From contig CAOLHI010000492.1 of assembly GCA_948474755.1 (NCBI GenBank), positions 496,001 to 560,000 of the forward strand: a DNA stretch of 64,000 nucleotides, written 5' to 3'. The notes beneath the pieces were generated by a model that saw only the letters and a list, made by a program, of their open reading frames with translations, did no database searches and had not been told where the DNA came from. Each line of letters opens with the position of its first letter. Positions within the stretch are counted from its first letter, which is position 1. Made by a program: the position numbers and the translations under genes. This document shows, in pieces, positions 21,801 to 33,800 of this stretch. This DNA comes from Ctenosaura bakeri (Eukaryota; Chordata; Lepidosauria; Squamata; Iguanidae).

Positions 21801-24261
21801 ATATATAGTGGATAATCTTTTTTTTTTTTAACCTCTTCAGACTTTGCATTGCTTTTAAGAGGCCATACAGGAGGCAATGTTGGCTTTATTATTTATATAT
21901 TCAGCTCTAATTAATCATAAACACTGTCCATCTCAGTCCTTTTTCTTGAAATAAGAGGACTTATATTTTCCAGTTTAAACCAAGGACAGGTGAGTAGTTC
22001 ATTGGGTTTGCAGATCTGTATGAGCTTATGCAGTTTAAAGCCCCTGGAAAGGAGCATGGACCAAATACAATGTGTGGTCATGAACTGACAAATGTAGATT
22101 TTGTCATTTGACTCATGAAACATAGAAGAGTCTGGAAAAACATGAGGATCTGAAAAATGTTTGTAGTGAAAATGTGTGCAAACACACTTTTGTTTATGGA
22201 AGAAAATGTGTACATTTAAAAACTGCTACATTTTTTAAAACGTGCATCAAATGTGTACAGATTTCTGGGGATAGGGACTTGTAACTTGATATGGATCCAA
22301 GTTAGAATGAACTCTGAAGTAGAAACTGGAGAATTATGACAAGTTCAGGTTTTTCAGATTTTTTTTTAAGATAGCTGCTGCTATTTATAGTGGCTAAAAG
22401 ATAGCTATTGCTAATTATAATGACCAGTGCTATGAAAACGAGGAAAAAATGCATGCCAGTCCACCCAAGATGTCACTGTAACACTGGTAAATATGGGTAA
22501 GCGTAGGATTATATATTTCTGATAGACATTTTGAGCAGGAAACATATATATTATTCTTCATTATGTAGACATTTGTATCAACTCCCTCCCCCACCCCACA
22601 CTGCATGTACCCTATGATAGTAGATTATCACCCCAGAGTCATATTATTATTATTCTTTGGCGTTTCTCATAGTAGGTCTACTACATTATTCACTGGGTGG
22701 CCTAAACTATCTTTTTTCTTCTGTATCCACTCAAGTTCAATTAATCTATAGGCAGCAGCACAAAGATCCACACAAGAGCTTGCTGGCATGCAGAATACAG
22801 CTGGAAGGTCAAAGTATATTTCACACGTCGAACACTGCAGAGACACACAATGCAGGCACTGAGCATGGCAAGAGCATTTCTTATCTCAATGCAGCGTCTG
22901 CTTGTTCCAGTTTGAATTCCGACAGCAAAACCAATTCCCCATTGAATTGGTACCTCATGATATACCAACCCTGAGAGGACCAGCTAGGCTAAGAGCTCAG
23001 TTCATTTGGCAAGGGAAGAGGGTCTCCCAGACAAAAGCCAATTGTCAGCTGAGATGTTGGCTGAATGTTTTCCTCATTCTTGTCTGCTTAGCCCCTACAA
23101 ACAACTGAAGAAAACTGAAGCATTTTTTCCCAGTTCCAAACTTGCTTTTATTTGGAAATTATCTGGTTTCAGTTCTAATGTCTTTCAGGCTTATTTCAAG
23201 TCATTATAGATGATCAAGGTCCTTTTTCTATAGAACAAATAATAATATTCTAAATAATATCCTATAACACATGTAAGAGTTCATCTCTTGATGATTCATG
23301 TCAAGAACTTGTACTGATAAAAATTACATACTATTCTATTTAGAGAGATAGAGACAGAGATAGAGGGTGAGATCCTGCATTGCCAGATCTGGCTATGACG
23401 CACCTCAGAAACCCTTCAGCTCTGTTATCATAATTACATCTGATGATGCCGTCCCCCACCACACCAAAAACTTATCTTTTCAGCCTGACAGTACCTCAGC
23501 TGAAGGGGTTCTGAGGTGCTGAAGAATGGAGCCCTGGGAAATGACGTCTGCAGTGTTCTTCCAGTCATGGGACACATTCAGAACAGGCAGCTGGAGGGAC
23601 CCATCAAGGTTCTGCTGCAACTGCCTGTTCCCAATGAGCTCCATGACCCGGAGATATCATCTACTAATATCCCCATCTGCAGCCTCTTGAAAACTCTTTA
23701 GCTGGGTTACAGCTACAAAGGCAAGTTTTGGTGGTCGTGTTCAGTCATTAACAAGTGTAAATGGGAATCACTTAAAAAATCTTAAGTCCAGATTACAATT
23801 GAATAACTAATAGACAGGATGTTAGCTGGTGATAGACAAAGATAGAGACACTATTCCCTGCTTTCAGAGGTAAAAAACAAACCCCAAAGTGGTTTGCAAA
23901 ACTTTAAGGAAGAACAAAGAATATTTTAGATATTCCACTGGTTAGACTTCCATCTTTCTCTTCCTGAAAATTAACAAAAAAGCAGAAATGTTGAGTGTAC
24001 CCAAAGTTTTGGGCAGCTTTTCTTTTAATATAGCTGAGATTGGGAAACATGCAAGGTCACAGGAAACCTGGATGAAAATGATCTGAGATATGTTCTTCTT
24101 GCTTCAACTTAGTGGACATTACCATGCAATCTGAAACACAATGGTAAGAAGACCTATTTGTGCCAGATCAGACTAAAAGATTATCTAGTCCACTTCTTTG
24201 ATTCCAGTTGTGGCCATCTGGATGTGCCTGCAAAGCTCAGTGGTACAACAAGATTAATTGA

Positions 24262-24262
<1 letters not shown>

Positions 24263-24293
<31 letters not shown>
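24263..24293. repeat. (GATT)n microsatellite
   Basis: Seven GATT units following AATGATT. Confidence 0.9.
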
Positions 24294-24439
24294 CAGTGTT
24301 GACATATTGCCTTTGCCTCAGATATCAAAAACAACCTTTTAAATAGATCTGGAAAACAACTGACAACCACTGCAGATTTTTATGTGTCAGAGTAATGTGT
24401 TTCCAAGATCACAAATTAGTTAGCAGCCTAGTTCCCACA

Positions 24440-24620
24440 TTTTTCATCAATTCTTGATGGTCTCATAGGGTAGTCCCATGTAAAGTGCATTGCAGTAGTC
24501 AAGATATGATGTTGCCAAGACAGACTTACTCAGGAAGGGATGTCTACAGAACACTAAATGTAACTGTGCAAACATGCTCCTTGCTGCCAACACCACCTAG
24601 ATATCCAGGGAATCAAAGGA
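24440..24620 (-). mobile_element. Possible LINE-derived fragment
   Basis: TAGTCCCATGTAAAGTGCAT followed by TGCAGTAGTCAAGATATGA and then GCCAAGACAG resembles a widespread squamate repeat, read as the complement, that I associate with a LINE 5' or internal region. The match is by memory of word order only; no motif is translatable. Confidence 0.35.
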
Positions 24621-26367
24621 CCAATGAGCACCTCAGACTACATATAATGTTTCAAGACAGCAGAACTACATCCAAAACAAGTGGAAGCCTAATCTCTGTG
24701 TGCACATATACAAAAATGATATTTTAGCATATTAATAATAAGCTATGTTATGTCTTGATGTACAGAACTCTATATATAGAACCTCTCTATACCTTTATAC
24801 CTTCTCCATGCCCTGCATGCCTTATGCAAGCATGACTTTCTGCACACAAAAAATGTATCAGATGAATTTCATGTCTGGTCCATAGTTTACCTCGAAGCTT
24901 TTTACTACCAGTAACTGAGTTAGGAGAGGCTTTTGAACTGTTTACAATGAAGATGACTGTACAGAATCTTGAAAACTATCCAGAATGGTATCCTGGAGTA
25001 CCAATAGTGTCAAATAATCATATGAGAGGGTTGGATTGCCCTGGGACCCAAGGAGAATTGGATTCTATAGAAGGGCCTGAAATTCATCACCCCTGGACCA
25101 GAGAGACTACAAAGATACTTAAAAGACTTTTAACTTTTATTTATATACACACATAATCATGATGCTACTAAGTGTAGCAGCCCATGTGCTTTACATCGTT
25201 GGAATTACACATCAAAGTTTTGTTTTGCTTTGTTTTCTCAAAATGTGAAAAAAAAAAACTTAACTGTAATTTTGTACCAAACATCATGCTTTAGGGCTGT
25301 GTGTTTTCTTTAATACTTCTCTCAGTTCAAAAATCTGTTTTATCCTTCCTATAAATTGTTTTACAGAGCAGAGGGCTGATAAACATAGGAATTACATTAG
25401 AAAACAAAAGTGAATTTCAACATCATCAACTGCAAAACCTCTGCAATTTCTCAAGGCTGGTGAATTTTATACAATAATTTCTCCCCCTAAAGTCATGCAT
25501 ATTTTATGAGGCTGAGACACACACTGATTGCAGTTAAGTCTTTGGGCTACAGGAATAGAAAAGACAATGTAATGTAGCATATAATGTATGAAGTAATCAT
25601 TAAAATATAGCTTGTGGTAATTCAGTACACCTCTGCTGAACTGAAACAGCTGAGGTGGAATAGATATTCAACAGTGTTACGCTAACCATTCAGTGTCAGG
25701 GTTTTTCTGCGATGGCAGAGTGTGGGGGAGAATAGATATTTAATTTTTGAGGGACTGGAATCTTCCACATTCCCCAGACTTTGCTTTTACATATTTCTGG
25801 TGCCTAAGCATCATTCATTTTTGTTTTCCTCTGTGCAATCCTTCCTAGAACGATTCTGGGCAATGAGGGATCACATACTCAGTGTGATGGCATCACTGAT
25901 GGCCAAGACAGAATGAAAGCAGTGCTTCCTGGACTGCACATGTGATTTGAGCCTAACTAAGCAAGAGTTATGCTCTTCTCCTAAAATGGAGACTTGCAAC
26001 CAAACATGTAATGTACTGCATTTCACATTGACAAAGCAGGACTGAGGGATCTAGCTGAAGTTTCTTGCTGCCCCCTGGCTTTCTCTGCCTCCTGTTGTCT
26101 CTCTGTCAAATACTTAGTCCACTATCATCACCCCTTTGGAGTATGGCTCATGGAGTAACACCATGAAGGCAGATGAGAGGTTGCTTTCATTTGTGTATCT
26201 AATAAAAATGTTGGAAATGTTCTCAAACCACCCCCTCTGTCTTAGCTCTAAGCTCATTTCCTGCTTATTCACATTTTTGTCAAATGAGCTTGTAGTTAGT
26301 GGAAGAATACCATACAGTGGATGAAATATTAGGAAGTCACCAGGCAGCCTAAGAAATCCTAGACTTA

Positions 26368-26564
26368 GAGCCTTTCTGCCCTGTACTCTTGTAGAGCTAT
26401 TATTCTACTTTCAACATCCTGTGGAATTCTGGGGTTTGTAGTTTACTGGGGCCAAAGAGTTCTCTGGTTGGGAATTCTAAATACCCCTCTCTAAACTGCA
26501 AGCCCCAGGATTCCAGGTTGAAAGTGGAATAATAACGCTATAACAGCATAGGGCAGAAATGCCC
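26368..26564. mobile_element. Family A palindromic MITE (copy A3), TSD TTA
   Basis: GAGCCTTTCTGCC opens and GGGCAGAAATGCCC closes. TTA is exactly duplicated at 26365-26367 and 26565-26567. The interior shows TTCTACTTTCAACATCCTGT mirrored by TTGAAAGTGGAATAATAACG. 197 bp, non-coding. Confidence 0.85.
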
Positions 26565-26841
26565 TTAAAATAGGCCCTAACTTTCTCCAAAGAAGTAACT
26601 CATAACATCATTAACTAGCTGCTTGTCTACTGACTCAGATATTTAAAGGATTTTTTATCCTGTTGCTTCATCAAAAAAAAGTAGCTTCCATAAAGTATTA
26701 AGGAGGAAGTCTACCTCTCATGGCTTGAATGTAATAGACATGAAACAAGAGGAAAAGGATTTGGAAAAAAGGGAGACGAAAGCAAACCCAGACACTAGTT
26801 CTTTGTTTCAAAACTGAGTTGGGCAGGCAAGCAGGCCCCCC

Positions 26842-27726
26842 TGTTATCACGGTTATGATACGTTGGGTGAGAGCACTAGATATCCTTTGGGTATCAAATA
26901 ATTTGGCCTTGCTAGACCTCTCTTTGCCATCTCACTCCACGTGTTTGCATGAGGTCACCTGGACAAGCACGTACGAGCGCAGCCGTTAATGGCTATACAT
27001 TCCAAAGCCTCATTCAGGCTAGCAACTTAAGCCTCTCCATTGCTTTAGGGAAAAAAGCTCCCTGCAAACCAGCTCTGCTTGGCTCGAAGTAACACAAAGC
27101 CTTGCAGCCAAGAGCTGAGCCATTCCTTTATATCTGGCCATTAGCGAACTGGCCACGCTATTATCTTAAGAGCTAAACCAATCATGCTAAACTTGACCTT
27201 TTCCAAATCCTTTGTCCAGCTCCAAATCTCCTTTGTTCTCACTGAGCATAACATAACCTGTAAGTAAACTCCACCCTATAAAAGGTCCCCTTTTCCAAGT
27301 CCTCCTTGGGGTACTTTGGATCACCCTGGACTTCCATCTAGCCTTGCTGCCGGTTTGTCTAAGGAGCTCCCCTCAGCCAGCCACGCTGAGCTTTCTCTCC
27401 CGGAACCCCATCTTTCTCTCCAGGACTACGAGACCAGGTGTCCTATTGCCTTTCCCTAAAAGCCCCATTTCTGTTTCCAAGTTAGCTAGTGTGTGTGTTG
27501 TTTTATCTGCTGTTTATTTTTCAATAAAACTGTCATTTTTGGTTACTTTTAAACTTGCCTGCTTGCTCTGTGACCTGAAGCCATAGACATTGGGTTAAAA
27601 GATCCTTGCTAAAGTTACCCTGCCTCTCTTTTAGCCAAAAGAGTGCTCAAGTTAAATTCCCCCAACTTGTATATTTATTTGGTTATTTGGGCACCCCTCC
27701 CCAGATCCCCAACATACAGGGTAACA
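26842..27726 (+). mobile_element. Solo LTR of an endogenous-retrovirus-like element (LTR1)
   Basis: Starts TGTTATCACGG and ends CAGGGTAACA, so it has TG...CA ends with the short TGTTA/TAACA inverted repeat. It is flanked by CCCC (within a C run on both sides), a 4-bp TSD. A TATA box, TATAAAA, lies at 27277-27283 and AATAAA at 27523-27528, giving the U3-R-U5 order for the plus strand. No primer-binding site, gag, pol or env sequence lies beside it: it is a solo LTR left by recombination. Three relatives occur at 37290, 50467 and 61502. The 4-bp TSD suggests class I (gamma-like) ERVs; some Gypsy elements share that length. Confidence 0.85.
27277..27283 (+). promoter_or_regulatory. TATA box of solo LTR1
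   Basis: TATAAAA in the conserved context CCACCCTATAAAAGGTCCCC, kept in three of the four related LTRs and as TATAAG in the fourth. Confidence 0.6.
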
Positions 27727-27772
27727 CCCCCCATCATTGTAAAACACTAATTCACTGGATCCGACACCCAGG

Positions 27773-27812
27773 TACTCACTCACTCACTCACACTCTCTCT
27801 ATATATATATAT
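27773..27812. repeat. Compound (CACT)n(CT)n(TA)n microsatellite
   Basis: ACTCACTCACTCACTCAC followed by CTCTCTCT and a TATATA run. Confidence 0.85.
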
Positions 27813-28080
27813 CCACTTTCATTCCTCTGCTAGTTGCCATCACCTGACTGGAATGAATTGGCAAGACCAACCTGACTTACACAGGTTAGAGTCACTTATT
27901 GCAGGCTAGGTTATGAGCCTTTTGTGTCCCAGATTCTGAGCCCTTTCATGCTACAGAATTTTAGCATTATGATTCCACTTTAACTGCTATGGCAGAATCC
28001 TTTGGAATCCTGGGATTTATTGCTTAGGAAAAGATATTTAGAATTCTCAGCCAGAAAGCTCTACTGCTTCTGTCATTGCT

Positions 28081-28511
28081 ATTCTGTGTTTTCAAGTCTC
28101 TTCGAATTTATGGTGATCCTAAGGTATACATATCCCAGGGTTACCCTGGTAAGATTTTGTCAGAGAGGGTTTGCCCTCACCTTCATATAAGGCAGATAGT
28201 GTGTGACCTGCCTAAAGCCATGTAATGGGTTTTAATGGCTAAGTGGGGATTCGAAATCTGGGCCCTTTCCGCACTATACTGTAATAGTGCTCTTCTTCCA
28301 CTTTCAACCTCCTATGGATTCCTGGAACTTGCAGTTTAGGGAGGGGCCTTTAGAATTCTCAGCCAGAGAGCTCTTTGGCCTCAGTAAACTACAAACCCCA
28401 GAATTCCAGAGGAGGTTGAAAGTGGAATAACAGCACTATAACAGTGTAGTGCAGAAATGGCCCTGGTCTCCCAGAGTCCTAGATGAATATTCAAACCATT
28501 ATGCCACACTG
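28081..28511 (-). mobile_element. tRNA-derived SINE (minus strand), split by a family A element
   Basis: Reading on the minus strand, the SINE begins near 28511, passes a degraded B-box region (28247-28256 with GATTCGAA on the plus strand), and ends near 28081 with ATAAATTCGAAGAGACTTGA in place of the usual YATAAGTCGGAAACGACTTGA. It matches the SINE at 30079-30268 in reverse. It is interrupted exactly at 28261-28462 by a family A MITE. The two parts sit inside family B copy B2. Confidence 0.82.
28261..28462. mobile_element. Family A palindromic MITE (copy A4) inside a SINE, TSD CTG
   Basis: GGCCCTTTCCGCACTATACT opens and AGTGCAGAAATGGCC closes. CTG is repeated exactly at 28258-28260 and 28463-28465. 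Joining the flanks restores the SINE order seen in the copies at 30079 and 47274, which confirms both the boundaries and the 3-bp TSD. 202 bp, non-coding. Confidence 0.92.
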
Positions 28512-28583
28512 CAAATGACAAAACCCATGGTTCCATGGGATGCAGCCAGAGCAGTTAAAATAGAATCATATGCTATAACTATA

Positions 28584-28761
28584 GCCATTTCCACACTAGA
28601 CTGTTGTAGCTCTATTATTCCACTTTCAACATCCTATGGAATCCTGGGGTTTGCAGTTTTGGGAGGGACCAGGCGCCCCTCCTGAAACTGCAAACCCCAG
28701 GATTCCATAGGTTGTTGAAACTGGAATAATAGTACTCTAAGATCCTAGTGAGGAAATGGCC
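28584..28761. mobile_element. Family A palindromic MITE (copy A5) inside family B copy B2
   Basis: GCCATTTCCACACTAGACTG opens and AGTGAGGAAATGGCC closes. ATA (28581-28583) and ACA (28762-28764) are a 3-bp TSD with one mismatch. The centre is CAGTTTTGGGAGGGACCAGG mirrored by CCTCCTGAAACTG. About 178 bp. Confidence 0.82.
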
Positions 28762-28785
28762 ACAGTGTGTAGTGTGAAAGGGCTC

Positions 28786-30078
28786 TTGACTCATTGTAGG
28801 TTTACTATTCTAGACACCAATCAGCAGCTACCAGATGATTCCCATCATTTGCCTGTCATGGGAGTGAGTGGGAAGAAGGTTTATGAGGAGGAGGATGCAT
28901 TCATTATAAGCTTGTAATGATCTCACTGAACTGATCTCAGCAGGGAAGCAACTTCAAAATGAGAGAGCACGTGTGTGTGGGGGGGACTTTCAGATCACAA
29001 TCCCCAGAAACCAATGGCCGTGTTGGCTGGAGGATACTAAGAGTCATCCAAAATCTTTCCAAATTCTGACACCAGCCCTATTTACCAATCCAGCTTTTGT
29101 CAATAGCATCCTTTAAATAAATGAGAAAGTAAAATGGACACTTCCCAAAGGGACTCAAGGTATTTTGTGGAAGCTTTGACAGGTGCTCAAGTTTTAGATG
29201 AAAGGATTTCTTCTTTTCCTGATTCAGAAAGACCAAAGGTACTTTTAAACAATTTCATTTACCTCTCTGTGTGCCTTTCTTTTTTTAATATTAGAAACCC
29301 CCCCTCCCTGTTTCCCTCTCTTTTGTTTGAAAAACAGCAAAGTTTCTTGTTTTTATTTTTAGACGAGTAGCAGCAGAAGCACTGGATGCTGGGGACAGCT
29401 GGAGTGTGTGGGATGTGGCATGCTATTTATTCTCCTCCACTCTAAGAAGGCAGCAGATGGGTGGCTACTCTGTTATATCACACAGCCCTTCTACTGTAAC
29501 CTCCAGCTGTTGGACACATAACAGTTCTTCTAGTGACATAAAAGTAGATCCCTTTATGTCCAATCTCAAAAACATTGTGTCCTAAGTACATACTCCTCCC
29601 CTCCCATGCTGCTGTTAAGCTTCTGATTTCACATCTGTCTGGGGATTTTTTTAAAAAACAAGATATCAATTTGGGGTTGGAATGGGCCCTCCGTACTTAA
29701 ACTAGGGGGGGGGGAACCAAGAGCATTCCAAGTAATTTCTATGCGCAGTCTGTTGCATTTATCCAGTGACATCTGCAGTCAGTCACATCAATTCAAGTGA
29801 CACTGTTGGCACACTTCTGAGTAAGCTTGGACGTTAACCCCATTCTTTTCCCTTTCCCTTAAGGACTTTCTCCCAATGCTGACTGCATAGCATCTCCCTC
29901 CCTCTCTCCCTCCCTCTCATTCTGTGTGTGTGTGTATGTGTATGTGTGTGTGTGTATACTTACCTTAAAGACATACAGTGGATCAGCAGTTTTGTAGCTA
30001 AGGCAGGATATTAAATGGATACTCTTTGCTATACTGAAGATATTCATCCAGATCAATTTACTCACCACTAGACATCAT
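28786..30078. other. Unassigned sequence with simple repeats
   Basis: No exon was recognised. Contains a G-run at 29707-29714 and a CTCC/TG microsatellite at 29894-29960. Confidence 0.5.
29894..29960. repeat. Compound (CCCT)n and (TG)n microsatellite
   Basis: TCCCTCCCTCTCTCCCTCCC followed by a TG/TATG run; the minus-strand ORF across it is a translation of the repeat. Confidence 0.88.
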
Positions 30079-30268
30079 GCGCCAGAATGGTGTAGTGGTC
30101 TGAGCACTGGACTACAACCCTGGAGACTATGGTTTGACTCCCTGCTTGGCCATGGAAACTCACTGGGTGACCCTTGGCATATCACACACTCTCAGCCCCC
30201 AGAAAACCCTGTGATAGGCTTGCCTTGGGGTCACCATAAGTCAGAAATGACTTGAAAGTATACAACAG
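30079..30268 (+). mobile_element. tRNA-derived SINE (plus strand)
   Basis: The head carries the internal RNA polymerase III boxes in tRNA order: A box TGGTGTAGTGGTC (30088-30100) and B box GGTTTGACTCC (30131-30141). The body has CACTGGGTGACCCTTGGCAT and the tail ends ATAAGTCAGAAATGACTTGA, then AAGTATACAACA. This is the best-preserved copy here. A deletion shortens the body compared with the copy at 47274. It is a retroposon, not a tRNA gene: it continues past the tRNA-like part. Confidence 0.88.
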
Positions 30269-30597
30269 GCATCATGAGACAATTGCCTCAGGTGACAGAC
30301 AGGGGGGCAGCAACGAGTTCCTCCTGGTCTCCTGGTGCTCCCCCTAGTGTTTTTTCCTGCTCCCCTGCATGCGCCACATAGTCCATCTTCTCAACTAGCC
30401 TGTTGCTCCCAGATTTGGTGGACAGAGTTATCAAGTGAAATAAAGGACAGAGCTCTTATCCCTTCAATAGTTGTACAGAAAAGAGAATTTCAGCAGGAGC
30501 TGCTTGGTCCCCCAAAAAAGCAGCTGGGAAAGGTAGGGAAGTCACCTTCCAGTCCAGTCAGAAAGCTTGGAGTTAGACACTTAGTTACATCAGAGAT

Positions 30598-30818
30598 TCT
30601 TTTACACCACACAGTTATAGGGCTGTGATTCCATTTTACCTGTCATGGCAACACCCTATGGAATCCCAGGATTTTGCAGTTTCAGGAGGGGCATTTAGAA
30701 TTCTCAGCCAGAGAGCTCTAGTGCTTCCCCAAACTGCAAATTTCAGGATTCCTTAGGACTGAACCATGGGAGTTAAAGTGAAATCATAGTCCTATAACTG
30801 TATAACGTGAAAGGGCCC
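30598..30818. mobile_element. Family B palindromic MITE (copy B3)
   Basis: The right end is complete (ATAACGTGAAAGGGCCC). The left end lacks the first bases (CTTTTACACCACACAG). The interior is typical of the family: CACCCTATGGAATCCCAGGA, CTCAGCCAGAGAGCTCTA, GGACTGAACCATGGGAGTTA. No TSD is visible because the left terminus is eroded. Confidence 0.75.
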
Positions 30819-33800
30819 TAGCTCTTAATAGCAGCCTGTAAAGAAATTGCCAGCAATGTTAGATTGCCAAATGCTATGTTAAAGAAACTTGCTTCTGCTT
30901 GCACGTATAGTCTGGGACCTGCTCCAAACCCTCTGAAAGTAATGGAATTCCTTCAGTTTCTGATTGAATTCAATAGGCTCCATCAGCTTACCAGATGCTG
31001 TTATATGATACAGCTTGCCTTATGCTTACTTTAGTTGCATAGCATCTTCTCTTTCGCTATCTTTGGATGTACTCAATACATCACTTCTTCCTTAAAGGGT
31101 GTTTGGGGGAGCTGGATGTTTGCTCTTTCTCTGACACAGTGTGGAGTACAGCCAGACTCAGAATCTGATAAAAGTTAGACATTTTTAATGCTCAGAAGCA
31201 GGTACTCAAGGGTGGGGATGCAGACTTGATTTTACAAGTACATCTGTTCTGTTTATTTTTGCTTCTTAGCGGCATTATCAACTTCTGCTCCATATGGATG
31301 ATTCATATTGTGCCTTGGTGAAATGATACCACATTATGCTTTTATGCTTTTATCATCAAACACTACTCATAAAAAAAATCACCAGGTTTTACCTACATTC
31401 ATCTGTTCAGTTTAGTTTCCACCAAACTTTATTCTGAATAAAACACCTAAAATAAAATATATGTACGTGCATATAAACCTAATTTGATAGATTTTTTTTT
31501 AAAAAAATGTGTTTTTTGCCTCTGCGCTCTGATGAACCTGAACAAATACTCTCTCTGTGCGGGTCATGGGGAGTCATTTTCTAAATGTTAATACTTGGTC
31601 CAGCAGCCGATTCTGGAATATGGAAAAACTTCAGCATTTCAAGGAGATTTTTAAACTTCATGAAGTTATTTGTTGCACTAGTTTTAGAGAGCTTTCACAC
31701 ACATGCATGTAGCCCATGCTTGATTTTAAAAAAAGGCTGTTCCCATCCAGACATTCCTTTATCACATAGTCCCTCAAGTTTTGATGACACCCTTTCTCAC
31801 TCTGTTTGATATACCAGTGGTGTTCATTCAAGGAAGATAAGTTCAAAGACATTTGACGGCCATCAATTACATTAACAGAAAAAAACAAAATGAAGAGATG
31901 GTAGTGGGGAATCACAATAGAGAAAGCAGCAGTAGAGCCCAAACCAAAGCCAAGTGAGATTGTATGAATAGAATAATGTATTCAAAACATACACAACCTA
32001 TAGAATAATATAATCCAAACATATGTACAACACAGTGGATTTCTGGATAATAGCTGTTTTGACCAAAAGAGTCTTCTTCAAAATACAGTTCTGAGCAAAC
32101 CTTTATCTCAATAATGCCTACACCGCCTCTAATATTTAACAGGAGCAGCATTTGCACAAACAAGGCTGTTATATAAATAACATGATGATGACAGAAGAAC
32201 AAAAATACATATAAGCGATGCAATAGCCATATAATAAGAAAACATCAGTAAGTGAAGACAGAGCCTAGGGTTCATTTGCTTTCTTGCTCCTCATAAGAAG
32301 AAACTGACAAAGACTCATCAAAATAGGAAGCGCTGGATTTTCAGGTAAAATTCTGGAAAAACCCTTTTGGGGATACTGCATTGTGAATCCATCTTCTTGC
32401 TCTTCAAGCGAAGCCTGACAATCAGTGACACATAGTGTAATGTTTGGGTTAAAGACAAGAGAGGGAAAGGTCTGTTCATTTTTATTGTGTTATATTCTTG
32501 TCTTCATTGGATGTAAAATCAATAATACCTAATTTAAAACAATGATGGTTACTAACTTGAACAGGTGCAAAGAGAGATAAGGCAAATTCATGGAGGATAA
32601 GACTATTAATGGCTATAAACATAATGCTTATGTAGTACCTCCACTGTTAGAGACAGTGTGTCTCTTTAGATAATTTTGTAGCTGACAAGGAAAGTGCAAC
32701 CACTTGCAAAACCATTTTTGCAAGAGCATGGTGCCTCACCAGGCTTCCAGTCCTAATATTTAAGCAATCACTGTATCAACCTCCTGTTTAATTTTATTAC
32801 TCAGACTGAACAATGAGACTGGCAAACTGCTGATCTTCCAGAAATTGTTGGACTCCAGTTCCCAGCAGTGGCTGACAACTCTATCCATGGTGAAGGATGA
32901 TGTGTTTAGAAGTTCATTATTACCTGAAATATCACTAGTTTCTCACCCCGTGCTTAGATCCTTGTATATTTTCTTTCAGAGCAAAATCCTCCCAAAAAGA
33001 AATCTTACAAGTTGTGTTAGCAATGTGGATTTCCCCGCTCCTCACCTAAGCATTTCTGCTTCAGTTGCATCCATGGTACATTTTGTGAATTACCCCATCC
33101 CCAAATTGCAGTCCATCATGTATTTTATGACAAGTATGTGGATTCAGCATCCCGAGGTCTCAAACTGATTTACACAAAAAGCTGCTCAATAAATGGACCA
33201 GCTGAAAAGGGGAAGAGAAGGGAACAAGGTTGTAACTGATTGCACTGTGCAGTGTAATTCTTCCTCTCCTAGAAACATTAATCTTTGAGATCAATATATC
33301 TGGACTACAACCTAAGCACAGGTCAACAGCTTTTGAAGATGGCTGCAATTCTTTCGGGTTGCTGTCTGAGATGAATAAGATGGAGCCAGCCAGAGAGCTT
33401 TCTTCTCAGAGCATAGAAAAGTGCTTGATATCACCACTTACTGAAAGACTTATTGATTTCTAAAAGTGAACTCATCAGCCCACAATATCCTCATTTCCCA
33501 AAGGGGCTTTAATTTCCTGTGGCATGGCCCCAGCATTCTACCCATTGTGAGCACTGGGTATTTTGTGTGCATGTGTGCTCTTTAAACATTTCAGCTACTT
33601 GACAGCTGGTGAAGTTTCCCTTCCGCCCTGAAAAAGACTTTTCAGCTTCCATAATGGAATGCCAATGCTGCCACGGCTATTTTCTCTCCAGCTGTGAGAG
33701 TGGCTTTTTTTCCTAATGACTCACAAAAAGCTGCTGGCCAGCTGCTTCACCTCAGCCTTCACAAGGGCTCTGACTTGTTCAGCAGGAGCAGGGATGACAT

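Larger units (their letters stand above)
18896..26367. other. Long low-repeat stretch without recognisable genes
   Basis: About 7.5 kb of mostly unique AT-rich sequence. The short ORFs (for example 20926-21264, 22657-22974, 24485-24727) do not resemble known proteins and lack exon-like context. Sub-features: an old repeat trace at 18965-19035 (CCTATTGAAATAAATGG ... TTACTCAGAATA), a TGAT run at 24263-24293 and a probable LINE fragment at about 24440-24620. Poly-T at 21819-21830. Confidence 0.5.
27938..28785. mobile_element. Family B palindromic MITE (copy B2), host of a nest
   Basis: The left end GAGCCCTTTCATGCTACA and right end TGTAGTGTGAAAGGGCTC are near-perfect inverted repeats. The left arm runs 27938 to about 28080, a middle piece is at 28512-28583 (TTCCATGGGATGCAGCCAGA, GCAGTTAAAATAGAATCATA) and the end at 28762-28785. 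A SINE (28081-28511) and a family A element (28584-28761) have split it. Once these are removed the element is about 240 bp. No exact 3-bp TSD is visible at its ends (TCT left, TTG right), so it is older or its ends have changed. Confidence 0.8.

Noticed and set aside
27938..28785. Reading the nest as one large novel element
   Set aside because: Internal exact duplications and sequence shared with separate copies show independent insertions.
30079..30160. Possible tRNA gene (A and B boxes)
   Set aside because: It is the head of a SINE: the sequence continues into a SINE body found at four other places in the window, and the tRNA arms do not fold fully.
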